From Pseudomonas chlororaphis subsp. chlororaphis (GTDB lineage Bacteria > Pseudomonadota > Gammaproteobacteria > Pseudomonadales > Pseudomonadaceae), in the NCBI RefSeq assembly GCF_003945765.1, contig NZ_CP027712.1, positions 4,402,001-4,466,000 of the forward strand: a stretch of 64,000 nucleotides of DNA, written 5' to 3'. A program made the position numbers and the translations under genes. Below are positions 1-11,384 of this stretch, one piece after another; position 1 is the first letter of the stretch; the number at the start of each line of letters is the position of its first letter. Under the pieces are notes generated by a model, which was given only the letters and a program-made list of their open reading frames with translations, ran no database searches and was not told the origin of the DNA.

Positions 1-759
1 ATGCTCGGCGCCGACCTGATCGCCACCGGCCACTATGTGCGCCGCCGCGACATCGACGGGCGCACCGAACTGCTCAAGGGCCTGGATCCGAACAAGGATC
101 AGAGTTACTTCCTGCACGCCGTCGGCGGCGAACAGATCGCCAAGACCCTGTTCCCGGTCGGCGAGCTGGAAAAGCCCGAAGTCCGCGCGATCGCCGAGAA
201 ACACGACCTGGCCACCGCCAAGAAGAAGGACTCCACCGGTATCTGCTTTATCGGTGAACGACGCTTCAGCGACTTCCTCAAGCAATACCTGCCGGCCCAG
301 CCCGGCGAGATCAAGACCACCGAAGGTGAAGTGATCGGCCGCCACCACGGCCTGATGTACCACACCATCGGCCAGCGCCAGGGCCTGGGCATCGGTGGCC
401 TCAAGGACGCCGGCGATGAGCCGTGGTACGTGCTGATCAAGGACCTGGAACACAACGAGCTGATCGTTGGCCAGGGCAACGACCACCCGTGGCTGTTCTC
501 CCGCGCCCTGCTCGCCTCCGACATCTATTGGGTCAACCCGATCGACCTGAGCCAGCCGCGCCGCCTCACCGCGAAAGTGCGCTACCGCCAGAGCGACCAG
601 CCTTGCACTCTGGAAAAGACCGCCAGCGGCTACCGTGCCACCTTCGATGACCCGCAACGCGCGGTCACCCCCGGCCAATCCGTAGTCTTCTATGACGGCG
701 AAATCTGTCTGGGCGGCGGCGTGATCGAAGTCGCAGAGCCCTGGAGCAGCAAGGCATGA
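1..759 (+). CDS. mnmA: tRNA-specific 2-thiouridylase MnmA, C-terminal part (5' end outside window)
   Basis: MnmA inserts sulfur at C2 of the wobble uridine of Lys, Glu and Gln tRNAs, using ATP and a persulfide relay. The frame is open from the first base and gives 252 residues; the full family is about 370 residues, so roughly the first third, with the PP-loop ATP motif and first catalytic cysteine, lies upstream. Visible are the tRNA-binding stretch [13 protein letters not shown], the second catalytic cysteine in [23 protein letters not shown], and the C-terminal beta-barrel domain ending in [19 protein letters not shown]. The stop overlaps the start of hflD (ATGA), so the two genes are translationally coupled. 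Base 1 happens to be an ATG but codes for an internal methionine. Confidence 0.95.
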   Translation: MLGADLIATGHYVRRRDIDGRTELLKGLDPNKDQSYFLHAVGGEQIAKTLFPVGELEKPEVRAIAEKHDLATAKKKDSTGICFIGERRFSDFLKQYLPAQPGEIKTTEGEVIGRHHGLMYHTIGQRQGLGIGGLKDAGDEPWYVLIKDLEHNELIVGQGNDHPWLFSRALLASDIYWVNPIDLSQPRRLTAKVRYRQSDQPCTLEKTASGYRATFDDPQRAVTPGQSVVFYDGEICLGGGVIEVAEPWSSKA

Positions 760-1379
760 GCCCGACCCAGGAGCAACTGACGGCATTGGGCGGCGTGTTT
801 CTCGCCGCCGTGCTGGTGGACAAGATCGCCAAGACCGGCCAGGTCACCGAAGCAGCCTTGAGTTGCATGCTTGGCAGCCTGCTGATCCGCGACCCGAAAG
901 ACACCTTGGAAGTCTACGGTGGCGACGACATCAACCTGCGTGAAGGTTATCGCGCCCTGATCGGCGCCCTGGAACGCGACCCCAGCACCCTGCAGCGCGA
1001 ACCATTGCGCTACGCCCTGTCGATGCTCGGCCTGGAACGCCAGCTGGCCAAGCGCGACGACCTGCTGGAAATCATCGGCAAGCGCCTGCCGCAGATTCAG
1101 TCCCAGGTCGAACATTTCGGCCCGGCCCACGAAAACGTGGTTGCCGCTTGCGGTTCGCTGTATCAGGACACCCTGAGCACCTTGCGCCAGCGGATCCAGG
1201 TGCATGGCGACATGCGCAACCTGCAGCAACCGAGCAATGCCTCGAAGATCCGCGCCCTGCTGCTGGCCGGCATTCGTTCGGCGCGGCTGTGGCGCCAACT
1301 GGGCGGCCATCGCTGGCAGCTGGTGATCAGCCGCCGCAAACTGCTCAAAGAGCTTTATCCGCTGATGCGCAGCAGCTGA
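756..1379 (+). CDS. hflD: HflD-like protein, high frequency lysogenization protein
   Basis: This 207-residue all-helical protein is the HflD family member conserved next to mnmA and purB in gammaproteobacteria. In E. coli HflD is a peripheral inner-membrane protein that binds phage lambda CII and affects lysogenization; its normal cellular role is unclear. Recognition rests on length, on the N-terminal [18 protein letters not shown], on the central [16 protein letters not shown], on the C-terminal [17 protein letters not shown], and on synteny. The ATG overlaps the mnmA stop. A gap of about 125 bases then separates it from purB. Confidence 0.93.
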   Translation: MSPTQEQLTALGGVFLAAVLVDKIAKTGQVTEAALSCMLGSLLIRDPKDTLEVYGGDDINLREGYRALIGALERDPSTLQREPLRYALSMLGLERQLAKRDDLLEIIGKRLPQIQSQVEHFGPAHENVVAACGSLYQDTLSTLRQRIQVHGDMRNLQQPSNASKIRALLLAGIRSARLWRQLGGHRWQLVISRRKLLKELYPLMRSS

Positions 1380-1418
1380 ACTGCGCCCGCAAGACCTTTT
1401 GTAGTCAGTAACGCGTAA

Positions 1419-2876
<1,458 letters not shown>

Positions 2877-2895
2877 TCGATGGCAAGACCTTTGA

Positions 2896-2919
2896 CGCCC
2901 GGCAGCGCCGGGCGTTTTT
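2896..2919 (+). terminator. Rho-independent terminator of purB
   Basis: A perfect 8-bp stem CGCCCGGC/GCCGGGCG with a 3-base AGC loop is followed by five T. It lies 20 bases after the purB stop and isolates purB from roxA. Confidence 0.93.
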
Positions 2920-2958
2920 ATTCCCGTATGAAAAGTGCATTTTTTCAATAGGTTACAC

Positions 2959-4125
2959 ATGAATCCTGATATTCCTCTTCAACTTCTGGGCGGCATCAGC
3001 GCACGGGAATTCCTGCGTGACTACTGGCAGAAAAAGCCCCTGCTGATCCGTCAGGCCCTGCCCGACTTCGAAAGCCCGATCGACGCCGACGAACTGGCCG
3101 GCCTGGCGCTGGAAGAAGAGGTCGAATCGCGCCTGGTCATCGAGCACGGCGAACGCCCCTGGGAACTGCGCCGCGGCCCGTTCGCCGAAGACGAATTCAG
3201 CAAGCTGCCAGAGCGCGACTGGACCCTGCTGGTCCAGGCCGTCGACCAGTTCGTGCCGGAAGTCGCCGAATTGCTGGAGCATTTCCGTTTCTTGCCGAGC
3301 TGGCGTATCGACGATGTGATGATCAGCTTCGCCGCTCCCGGCGGTAACGTCGGCCCGCACTTCGATAACTACGACGTGTTCCTGCTGCAAGGCCACGGCA
3401 AGCGCAACTGGAAGATCGGCCAGATGTGCGACGCCGAAAGCCCGCTGCTGCAGCACGCGGACCTGCGCATCCTCGCCGAGTTCGAAGAAACCGAAAGCTG
3501 GATCCTGGAACCCGGCGACATGCTTTACCTGCCACCGCGCCTGGCCCACTACGGCGTAGCGGTGAACGACTGCATGACCTACTCGGTGGGCTTCCGCGCG
3601 CCGAGCGCCGCCGAAGTGCTGACCCACTTCACCGACTTCCTCAGCCAGTACCTGCCGGATGAAGAGCGCTATACCGACGCCGACGTGCAACCTGTCAGCG
3701 ATCCGCACCAGATCCAGCACGACGCCCTCGATCGCCTCAAGGGCCTGCTGGCCGAGCACATGAGCGACGAGCGCATGCTGCTGACCTGGTTCGGCCAGTT
3801 CATGACCGAGCCGCGCTACCCGGAACTGGTGGTCGGCCCCGAGCTGGAAGAAGAAGACCTGCTCGGCAGCCTCGAACAGGGCGCCATCCTGATCCGCAAC
3901 CCGAGCGCGCGCCTGGCCTGGTCCGAAGTCGACGACGACCTGCTGCTGTTCGCCAGCGGCCAGAGCCGCTACCTGCCGGGCAAGCTGCGCGAACTGCTGA
4001 AGATGATTTGCGCCGCCGACGCGCTGCACCTCGACAACCTCGGCCCATGGCTGGCGGACGAGGATGGACGCAGCCTGCTGTGCGAACTGGTCAAGCAAGG
4101 AAGCCTGGGATTTGCCGATGAATAA
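2959..4125 (+). CDS. roxA: Ribosomal protein arginine hydroxylase, cupin/JmjC (RoxA/YcfD type)
   Basis: This is a 2-oxoglutarate/Fe(II) oxygenase of the Cupin_4 family. The E. coli homologue YcfD/RoxA hydroxylates an arginine of ribosomal protein uL16. Length (388 residues) fits. The iron ligands are visible: the HxD pair in GPHFDNYDVF (about H134/D136) and a distal histidine in LAHYGVAV (about H197). A helical dimerisation region and a winged-helix-like C terminus follow. An in-frame GTG at 2935 exists; ATG 2959 is preferred because it follows AATAGG and gives MNPDIPLQLLGG. The gene overlaps the next one by 8 bases, so they are probably co-transcribed. Confidence 0.9.
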   Translation: MNPDIPLQLLGGISAREFLRDYWQKKPLLIRQALPDFESPIDADELAGLALEEEVESRLVIEHGERPWELRRGPFAEDEFSKLPERDWTLLVQAVDQFVPEVAELLEHFRFLPSWRIDDVMISFAAPGGNVGPHFDNYDVFLLQGHGKRNWKIGQMCDAESPLLQHADLRILAEFEETESWILEPGDMLYLPPRLAHYGVAVNDCMTYSVGFRAPSAAEVLTHFTDFLSQYLPDEERYTDADVQPVSDPHQIQHDALDRLKGLLAEHMSDERMLLTWFGQFMTEPRYPELVVGPELEEEDLLGSLEQGAILIRNPSARLAWSEVDDDLLLFASGQSRYLPGKLRELLKMICAADALHLDNLGPWLADEDGRSLLCELVKQGSLGFADE

Positions 4126-4543
4126 GATTCGCGTACGTGTCGCAGACTGGCAAAAGGATAACGCCGAGATCCGGCGCATTCGTGAAGCGGTGTTCATCAT
4201 CGAGCAATCCGTCCCCCCTGAGCTGGAGTGGGACGCCGACGACGACAGCGCGGTGCATTTCCTCGCGCTCGAAGGCGACTTTCCGATCGGCACCGCACGC
4301 CTGCTGCCCGATGGGCAGATCGGCCGGGTATCGGTGCTCAAGGACTGGCGCGGCCTGAAGGTCGGCGATGCGCTGATGCAGGCAGTGATCGGCGAAGCCG
4401 AGAAGCGCGGCCTCAAGCAGCTGATGCTCAGCGCCCAGGTCCAGGCTACCGCCTTCTATGAGCGCCTGGGTTTCAGCATCGTCAGCGAGGAATTCCTGGA
4501 AGCGGGCATTCCTCACGTCGACATGGTTCGCGGCAACGCCTGA
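4118..4543 (+). CDS. GNAT family N-acetyltransferase
   Basis: This 141-residue protein covers one complete GNAT fold. Motif A, which binds acetyl-CoA, is seen as GRVSVLKDWRGLKVGDALM, followed by the beta-4/beta-5 stretch LMLSAQVQATAFYERLGF typical of the ElaA/YjdJ-like branch. The substrate cannot be told from the sequence. The ATG lies inside the end of roxA (ATGAATAA), a coupling that is also found in other pseudomonads. The longer frame starting at 4064 overlaps roxA much further and is not needed. Confidence 0.85.
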   Translation: MNKIRVRVADWQKDNAEIRRIREAVFIIEQSVPPELEWDADDDSAVHFLALEGDFPIGTARLLPDGQIGRVSVLKDWRGLKVGDALMQAVIGEAEKRGLKQLMLSAQVQATAFYERLGFSIVSEEFLEAGIPHVDMVRGNA

Positions 4544-4593
4544 GCAAGCCCCGCACAGCAGCGAACCTGCTGACGATGTCCTGCCAGGCATCA

Positions 4594-4658
4594 CAAAACG
4601 CCCCAGCCTCCCCGGATCCAGCAAGCTAAGCTGGCTCCTTGGAGGCCGGGGCGTTTTG
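4594..4658. terminator. Long two-tier hairpin, probable bidirectional terminator
   Basis: The outer arms at 4594-4611 and 4641-4658 pair at 17 of 18 positions, from CAAAACGCCCC through GCCTCC. The loop contains a second stem, CCAGC/GCTGG (4618-4634). The left arm starts with an A-run and the right arm ends in TTTTG, so it could terminate on either strand, although both neighbours read on plus. The total hairpin is larger than a usual terminator. Confidence 0.75.
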
Positions 4659-4739
4659 CCATCGGCGATTCAACTTGCCCCACCGCGGGCCGACAAACTG
4701 TCAAACTCAAGGCTTCCACCCCTAGCGGAGATAACGGAC

Positions 4740-5495
4740 ATGTCCCTACGCACCCTACTCACGACGCTGCTGCTGACTGCAAGCTTTTCAGTCACAGCCG
4801 CGACCGAGATCGTGCCCCTGAACAACCGCACCAGCGCCGACCTGCTGCCCGTCGCACAGAACTTCCTCGGCAAGGAAGGCCGGGTCAGCGCCTACGGCAA
4901 CCAGCTGATCGTCAATGCGGAACCTGAGAAGATCGAGGAACTGCGCGCCTTCATCGCGCAACTGGATACCGCCGCCAAACGCCTGCTGATCACGGTCGAC
5001 ACCAACGAAAACAACACCCAGAACAACCAGGCTTATTCGCTCAACGGCGCGCCGCAAACCCGCATCATCAGCCGCAGCACCGTCAGCCGCGATGGCGGCA
5101 TCCAGCAGATCCAGGCCAGCGAAGGCATACCGGCCCTGATCCAGGTCGGCCAGAGCGTGCCGCTGACCACCACCCAGACCGATCCTTACGGCCGCCTGCA
5201 GAACCAGACCCAGTATCGCAACGTCACCCAGGGTTTCTACGTCACGGCCAGCGTCACCGGCGAAACCGTCCACCTGAGCATCAGTACCAACCGTGACCGC
5301 ATGAGCCAGGAACGTCCCGATGTAGTGAATGTGCAAAGTACCGACACAACTGTCAGCGGTCGTCTTGGCGAGTGGATCACCCTGGCCGGCGTCAATCGCC
5401 AGAACCAGGCCGACAAACAGGCTACAACCCGCAGCTACTCGACTCAGGGCCGGGATGACATGACCTTGCGAGTGAAAGTCGACGCCTTGGACTAA
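4740..5495 (+). CDS. Small secretin-like periplasmic/outer-membrane protein
   Basis: This 251-residue protein begins with a clear Sec signal peptide (LRTLLTTLLLTASFSVTAA). It continues with a NolW/secretin-N-like module (about residues 22-85: EIVPLNNRTSADLLPVAQNFL ... ELRAFIAQLD) and a beta-rich part resembling the start of the secretin barrel (about 130-251). It is far shorter than a pore-forming secretin (usually over 400 residues) and has no type II or III secretion genes around it. Related stand-alone proteins occur at this place in other pseudomonads. ATG 4740 is chosen because it follows GCGGAG and starts the signal peptide; the upstream in-frame extension runs through the hairpin. The function is unknown. 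Confidence 0.8.
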   Translation: MSLRTLLTTLLLTASFSVTAATEIVPLNNRTSADLLPVAQNFLGKEGRVSAYGNQLIVNAEPEKIEELRAFIAQLDTAAKRLLITVDTNENNTQNNQAYSLNGAPQTRIISRSTVSRDGGIQQIQASEGIPALIQVGQSVPLTTTQTDPYGRLQNQTQYRNVTQGFYVTASVTGETVHLSISTNRDRMSQERPDVVNVQSTDTTVSGRLGEWITLAGVNRQNQADKQATTRSYSTQGRDDMTLRVKVDALD

Positions 5496-5535
5496 AGCAC
5501 CGGAAACTGACTGATTAGTCGTATTAGACCAAAGA

Positions 5536-5561
5536 TGTAGTGGTATAAAAAAAGCACTACA
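5536..5561 (+). promoter_or_regulatory. Palindromic operator over an extended -10 promoter, candidate aceA control site
   Basis: A perfect dyad TGTAGTG - 12 bases - CACTACA lies over TGGTATAAA (5541-5549), which fits an extended -10 element (TGnTATAAT). No convincing -35 is seen. Transcription from here would begin near 5556 and give aceA a leader of about 450 bases. The half-site resembles those of RpiR/HexR-type sugar-acid regulators. RccR of that family is known to control aceA in P. fluorescens; whether this is its site is inference. Confidence 0.5.
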
Positions 5562-6007
5562 AAACGTTTGACGAGGCAAAAAACCGAAGGCATGATGGCC
5601 TCGCTCCCGCTAATCAGGGGCCCTGGCAAGGGCCTTCGGATCGCCGCTCTAACCTACCCACCTGAGCCGATTCGTGTCTGTACCGCCCACAAGGTGTGTT
5701 TGACGAGATTGCGACTGGAACGAGGTTGTCCCGAGGGACGGAAGCTAACTAGGTAGATCGGCAACACACTGATGGTTCGTATGAAGGCCCACGACGCCCG
5801 AATGCGCCCGACAGCTGGCCCTCACCTGCTCACTTCCCCCTTGAGCCCATCGTTCAACCGTCGCCATCGCGCCATACCCGACTTGACCGCCTAAGCTTCT
5901 GGTCAGCGAGCAGCCAACTACGCACCCTTTGACCCTGCGTATCTGGCGAGTCGGAATTTTCCGCCCAAGAACGACTTTTCACACAAGACGCGACGAGGTT
6001 TATCTCC
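5562..6007 (+). other. Gene-free leader region upstream of aceA
   Basis: I see no credible gene in these about 450 bases; a 62-codon frame at 5568-5756 has no family resemblance or ribosome-binding site. The first part can fold: CCGAAGGC (5584-5591) pairs with GCCTTCGG (5632-5639) around a GGCCC/GGGCC inner stem. A GTCCC/GGGAC mini-palindrome follows near 5728-5739. The aceA ribosome-binding site GAGG sits at 5995-5998. Confidence 0.5.
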
Positions 6008-7333
6008 ATGGCACTGACACGCGAACAGCAAATTGCAGCCCTTGAAAAAGACTGGGCTGAAAACCCGCGCTGGAAAGGCGTGACTCGCACTTATTCCGCT
6101 GCCGACGTTGTCCGTCTGCGTGGCTCGGTTCAACCTGAGCACACCCTGGCACGCATGGGCGCCGAGAAGCTCTGGAACCTGGTGACCCAGGGTGCCAAAC
6201 CGTCCTTCCGTCCTGAGAAAGATTTCGTCAACTGCATGGGCGCCCTGACCGGCGGCCAGGCAGTGCAGCAAGTCAAAGCCGGCATCCAGGCGATCTACCT
6301 GTCGGGCTGGCAGGTTGCCGCGGACAACAACTCCGCCGAATCGATGTACCCGGACCAGTCGCTGTACCCGGTGGACTCCGTGCCAACCGTGGTCAAGCGC
6401 ATCAACAACTCGTTCCGTCGCGCCGACCAGATCCAGTGGAAATCCGGCAAGAACCCGGGCGACGAAGGCTACATCGACTACTTCGCACCGATCGTGGCTG
6501 ACGCCGAAGCCGGTTTCGGCGGCGTGCTGAACGCCTACGAGCTGATGAAGAGCATGATCGAAGCAGGCGCCGCTGGCGTTCACTTCGAAGACCAACTGGC
6601 TTCCGTGAAGAAATGCGGCCACATGGGCGGCAAGGTACTGGTTCCGACCCAGGAAGCCGTGCAGAAGCTGACCGCTGCCCGTCTGGCGGCCGACGTTGCC
6701 GGCGTACCGACCATCATCCTGGCCCGCACCGACGCTAACGCCGCCGACCTGCTGACCTCCGACTGCGACCCGTACGACCAGCCGTTCGTGACCGGCACCC
6801 GCACCCAGGAAGGCTTCTATAAAGTGCGCGCCGGCCTCGACCAGGCCATCGCTCGCGGCCTGGCCTACGCGCCGTATGCCGACCTGATCTGGTGCGAAAC
6901 CGCCAAGCCGGACCTGGACGAAGCCCGTCGCTTCGCCGAAGCGATCAAGAAGGAATACCCGGACCAGATCCTGTCGTACAACTGCTCGCCTTCCTTCAAC
7001 TGGAAGAAGAACCTGGACGACGCGACCATCGCCAAGTTCCAGCGCGAACTGTCCGCCATGGGCTACAAGCACCAGTTCATCACCCTGGCCGGCATTCACA
7101 ACATGTGGCACAGCATGTTCAACCTGGCGCACGACTACGCCCGCAACGACATGACCGCCTACGTGAAGCTGCAGGAGCAGGAATTCGCTGACGCCGCCAA
7201 GGGTTACACCTTCGTGGCTCACCAGCAGGAAGTGGGCACCGGCTACTTCGACGACATGACCACCGTGATCCAGGGCGGCTCGTCTTCGGTAACCGCACTG
7301 ACCGGCTCCACCGAAGAAGAACAATTCCACTGA
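6008..7333 (+). CDS. aceA: Isocitrate lyase
   Basis: AceA cleaves isocitrate to glyoxylate and succinate, the first step of the glyoxylate shunt, needed for growth on acetate, fatty acids and the acetyl-CoA made by leucine breakdown. The 441-residue length matches the short E. coli-like class rather than the roughly 530-residue class present in P. aeruginosa (family knowledge). The catalytic loop [10 protein letters not shown] is at about residues 201-210 with the active cysteine at 203, and the [12 protein letters not shown] substrate-binding segment is intact. It is monocistronic: a long leader precedes it and a strong terminator follows. Confidence 0.97.
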   Translation: MALTREQQIAALEKDWAENPRWKGVTRTYSAADVVRLRGSVQPEHTLARMGAEKLWNLVTQGAKPSFRPEKDFVNCMGALTGGQAVQQVKAGIQAIYLSGWQVAADNNSAESMYPDQSLYPVDSVPTVVKRINNSFRRADQIQWKSGKNPGDEGYIDYFAPIVADAEAGFGGVLNAYELMKSMIEAGAAGVHFEDQLASVKKCGHMGGKVLVPTQEAVQKLTAARLAADVAGVPTIILARTDANAADLLTSDCDPYDQPFVTGTRTQEGFYKVRAGLDQAIARGLAYAPYADLIWCETAKPDLDEARRFAEAIKKEYPDQILSYNCSPSFNWKKNLDDATIAKFQRELSAMGYKHQFITLAGIHNMWHSMFNLAHDYARNDMTAYVKLQEQEFADAAKGYTFVAHQQEVGTGYFDDMTTVIQGGSSSVTALTGSTEEEQFH

Positions 7334-7401
7334 TTCGACTTCGCGCTGAAAAACGGCCATTGCAGACCCGGTAAAAGCTAACTGCAGTGCTGCACATCTG
7401 A

Positions 7402-7430
7402 CGCCCCGACTGGTTCGGGGCGTTTTTTTT
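7402..7430 (+). terminator. Rho-independent terminator of aceA
   Basis: The stem CGCCCCGA/TCGGGGCG with a 5-base loop is followed by eight T. Two further small hairpins come directly after it: GCCTGCA/TGCAGGC (7431-7449) and TCACCGC/GCGGTGA (7451-7472). Confidence 0.95.
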
Positions 7431-7472
7431 GCCTGCAGCTTTTGCAGGCATCACCGCCCCCCCAAGCGGTGA

Positions 7473-7931
7473 CAGCAACGAGCCTGCTCGCGACGACGTC
7501 GGCCCGGACACCCTGCCAATCAGGCAAAACATTGATCCAGAGCGGTATGCGTGAAGAAAAAAGCGGGTAAAAGGGGCTCGCTCGCAACTTGCAGTAACGA
7601 GCATATAAAAGACAACTTAGCGGCTCTTCATGGGAGCCATTGTTTAAAAGCAGCGCCAAATAATATTGATTATCATTTAGAGGCAATAATGTTCGTTACA
7701 GCGAGGACAAAACATAATTAACAAAACCCCCGCTAATGCCCACAGGCCGTGGCTTACGGGGCTTGCAAGGGGAGCTATGTCCTTATTCCGCTAAATAATT
7801 TCGCCATGAAAATTTACTTGCCCGGTGTTTAGCCATAAAATCACGGCGATTGATTGCACTGCGACATATCGTCACTGCTTTATTTCTTTATCAAGCTCAG
7901 AGACCTTTGCTCTCTGTTAAGGATTACCAGC
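7473..7931 (+). other. Gene-free AT-rich region before the nuo operon
   Basis: No supported gene lies here. The right-hand part (7600-7930) is clearly AT-rich compared with the rest of the window, as expected for a promoter region. It contains the Fur-like element (annotated separately) and a bulged hairpin near 7728-7761 (CCCCG...CGGGG with inner TAA/TTA and GCC/GGC pairs). I could not place a convincing sigma-70 -35/-10 pair. AAGGA just before 7932 is the nuoA ribosome-binding site. Confidence 0.45.
7662..7680. promoter_or_regulatory. Fur-box-like element upstream of nuo
   Basis: Read on the minus strand this 19-mer carries an 11-base run AATGATAATCA identical to the core of the Fur consensus and matches it at 14 of 19 positions by my alignment. 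It lies in the AT-rich part of the gap between aceA and nuoA, 252 bases before the nuoA start. An alternative reading is a half Anr/FNR site (TTGAT at 7666-7670), but its second half is poor. Confidence 0.4.
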
Positions 7932-8345
7932 ATGCCCGAAGCGACAGGACTCATGGCCCACAACTGGGGCTTTGCCATTTTCCTTCTGGGTGTAGGCGGC
8001 CTCTGCGCCTTCATGCTCGGCGTCTCCAGCCTCCTCGGGTCAAAAGCCTGGGGCCGCAGCAAAAACGAACCGTTCGAGTCCGGCATGCTACCTACCGGTG
8101 GCGCCCGCTTGCGGCTCTCAGCCAAATTCTATCTGGTCGCGATGCTCTTCGTGATCTTCGATATCGAAGCCCTCTTTCTCTTTGCCTGGTCTGTGTCCGT
8201 CCGCGAAAGCGGCTGGACCGGATTCGTCGAAGCTCTCGTTTTCATAGCAATTCTGTTGGCAGGTCTTGTCTACCTTTGGCGGGTGGGGGCTCTTGATTGG
8301 GCTCCGGAAGGTCGCCGTAAGCGGCAGGCGAAGCTAAAACAATGA
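7932..8345 (+). CDS. nuoA: NADH-quinone oxidoreductase subunit A
   Basis: NuoA is a small membrane subunit of proton-pumping complex I at the junction of the peripheral and membrane arms. The 137-residue protein has three transmembrane helices (about 10-33, 66-88, 93-115). The conserved acidic segment [14 protein letters not shown] lies in the second helix, and [15 protein letters not shown] in the loop is the family signature near the quinone site. ATG 7932 follows AAGGA; the frame extends upstream to 7854 without a ribosome-binding site. It is the first gene of a 13-gene operon. Confidence 0.96.
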   Translation: MPEATGLMAHNWGFAIFLLGVGGLCAFMLGVSSLLGSKAWGRSKNEPFESGMLPTGGARLRLSAKFYLVAMLFVIFDIEALFLFAWSVSVRESGWTGFVEALVFIAILLAGLVYLWRVGALDWAPEGRRKRQAKLKQ

Positions 8346-8355
8346 GGCTTTGGCG

Positions 8356-9030
8356 ATGCAATACAATCTCACCAGGATCGACCCCGATGCTCCTAACGAG
8401 CAGTATCCGATCGGCGAACGGGAAACCGTTTCCGATCCGTTAGAAGATCAAGTCCACAAAAACATCTTCATGGGCAAGCTGGAAGACGTGCTGAGCGGCG
8501 CGGTCAACTGGGGGCGTAAGAACTCCCTGTGGCCGTACAACTTCGGCCTGTCCTGCTGCTACGTGGAAATGACCACCGCCTTCACGGCGCCCCACGACAT
8601 CGCGCGCTTCGGCGCCGAAGTTATCCGGGCATCACCGCGCCAGGCGGATTTCATGGTTATTGCCGGAACCTGCTTCATCAAGATGGCGCCGATCATTCAG
8701 CGTCTCTACGAGCAAATGCTCGAGCCGAAGTGGGTCATCTCCATGGGTTCGTGCGCCAACTCCGGTGGCATGTACGACATCTATTCCGTCGTTCAAGGGG
8801 TGGACAAGTTCCTGCCCGTGGACGTCTACGTGCCTGGCTGCCCGCCCCGCCCTGAAGCTTTTCTGCAAGGCCTGATGCTCTTGCAGGAGTCGATTGGCCA
8901 GGAGCGTCGCCCACTTTCCTGGGTCGTCGGTGACCAAGGCGTGTATCGCGCCGAAATGCCGTCGCAAAAGGAACAGCGCCGCGAACAGCGTATTCAGGTA
9001 ACCAACCTGCGCAGCCCCGACGAAGTCTGA
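8356..9030 (+). CDS. nuoB: NADH-quinone oxidoreductase subunit B
   Basis: NuoB carries the terminal Fe-S cluster N2, the electron donor to ubiquinone. All four ligand cysteines are visible: the adjacent pair in GLSCCYVEM, one in [18 protein letters not shown] and one in [11 protein letters not shown]. The 224-residue length is normal for Pseudomonas. ATG 8356 has AATGAGG as ribosome-binding site, ten bases after the nuoA stop; a TTG two codons upstream is also in frame but less likely. Confidence 0.96.
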   Translation: MQYNLTRIDPDAPNEQYPIGERETVSDPLEDQVHKNIFMGKLEDVLSGAVNWGRKNSLWPYNFGLSCCYVEMTTAFTAPHDIARFGAEVIRASPRQADFMVIAGTCFIKMAPIIQRLYEQMLEPKWVISMGSCANSGGMYDIYSVVQGVDKFLPVDVYVPGCPPRPEAFLQGLMLLQESIGQERRPLSWVVGDQGVYRAEMPSQKEQRREQRIQVTNLRSPDEV

Positions 9031-9096
9031 TTCCAGAACGCTTCTTACAAAGAACGAAAAACTGGCTTCATTCTTTACGTTGACCGAAAGCGATAA

Positions 9097-10884
<1,788 letters not shown>

Positions 10885-10886
10885 GC

Positions 10887-11384
10887 ATGAACAGCCCGCT
10901 TATCCAGACAGACCGTTTCGCCCTGAGCGAAACCGAGCGCTCGGCCATCGAGCACGAGCTGCATCACTACGAAGACCCGCGCGCGGCGTCTATCGAAGCC
11001 CTGAAGATCGTCCAGAAGGAACGTGGCTGGGTGCCTGATGGCGCGCTCTACGCCATCGGCGAGATCCTCGGCATCCCGGCCAGCGACGTAGAAGGCGTGG
11101 CGACGTTCTACAGCCAGATCTTCCGTCAACCGGTCGGCCGTCACATCATCCGTGTCTGCGACAGCATGGTCTGCTACATCGGCGGCCACGAGTCCGTGGT
11201 CAGCCAGATCCAGAGCGAGCTGGGCATCGGCCTCGGCCAGACCACCGCAGACGGCCGCTTCACCCTGCTGCCGGTATGCTGCCTGGGCAACTGCGACAAG
11301 GCCCCGGCGCTGATGATCGACGACGACACTTTCGGCGACCTGCAGCCTGCTGGCGTGGCCAAACTGTTGGAGGGCTACGTATGA
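10887..11384 (+). CDS. nuoE: NADH-quinone oxidoreductase subunit E
   Basis: NuoE is the 24-kDa thioredoxin-like subunit of the NADH dehydrogenase module, carrying the 2Fe-2S cluster N1a. Its four ligands appear as CDSMVC (two cysteines five apart) and [10 protein letters not shown]. The helical N-terminal part [20 protein letters not shown] is typical. Length is 165 residues. The stop overlaps the nuoF start (ATGA), so E and F are coupled, in keeping with their forming one module. Confidence 0.96.
   Translation: MNSPLIQTDRFALSETERSAIEHELHHYEDPRAASIEALKIVQKERGWVPDGALYAIGEILGIPASDVEGVATFYSQIFRQPVGRHIIRVCDSMVCYIGGHESVVSQIQSELGIGLGQTTADGRFTLLPVCCLGNCDKAPALMIDDDTFGDLQPAGVAKLLEGYV

Noticed and set aside
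5568..5756. 62-codon frame in the aceA leader
   Set aside because: No ribosome-binding site or family resemblance, and it overlaps the foldable part of the leader.
7666..7679. Possible Anr/FNR box before nuo
   Set aside because: Only the TTGAT half is good; the second half (ATTTA) departs from ATCAA. The Fur-like reading fits better.
7378..7686. 102-codon frame on minus between aceA and nuoA
   Set aside because: It reads through the aceA terminator and over the Fur-like site; no similarity recognised.
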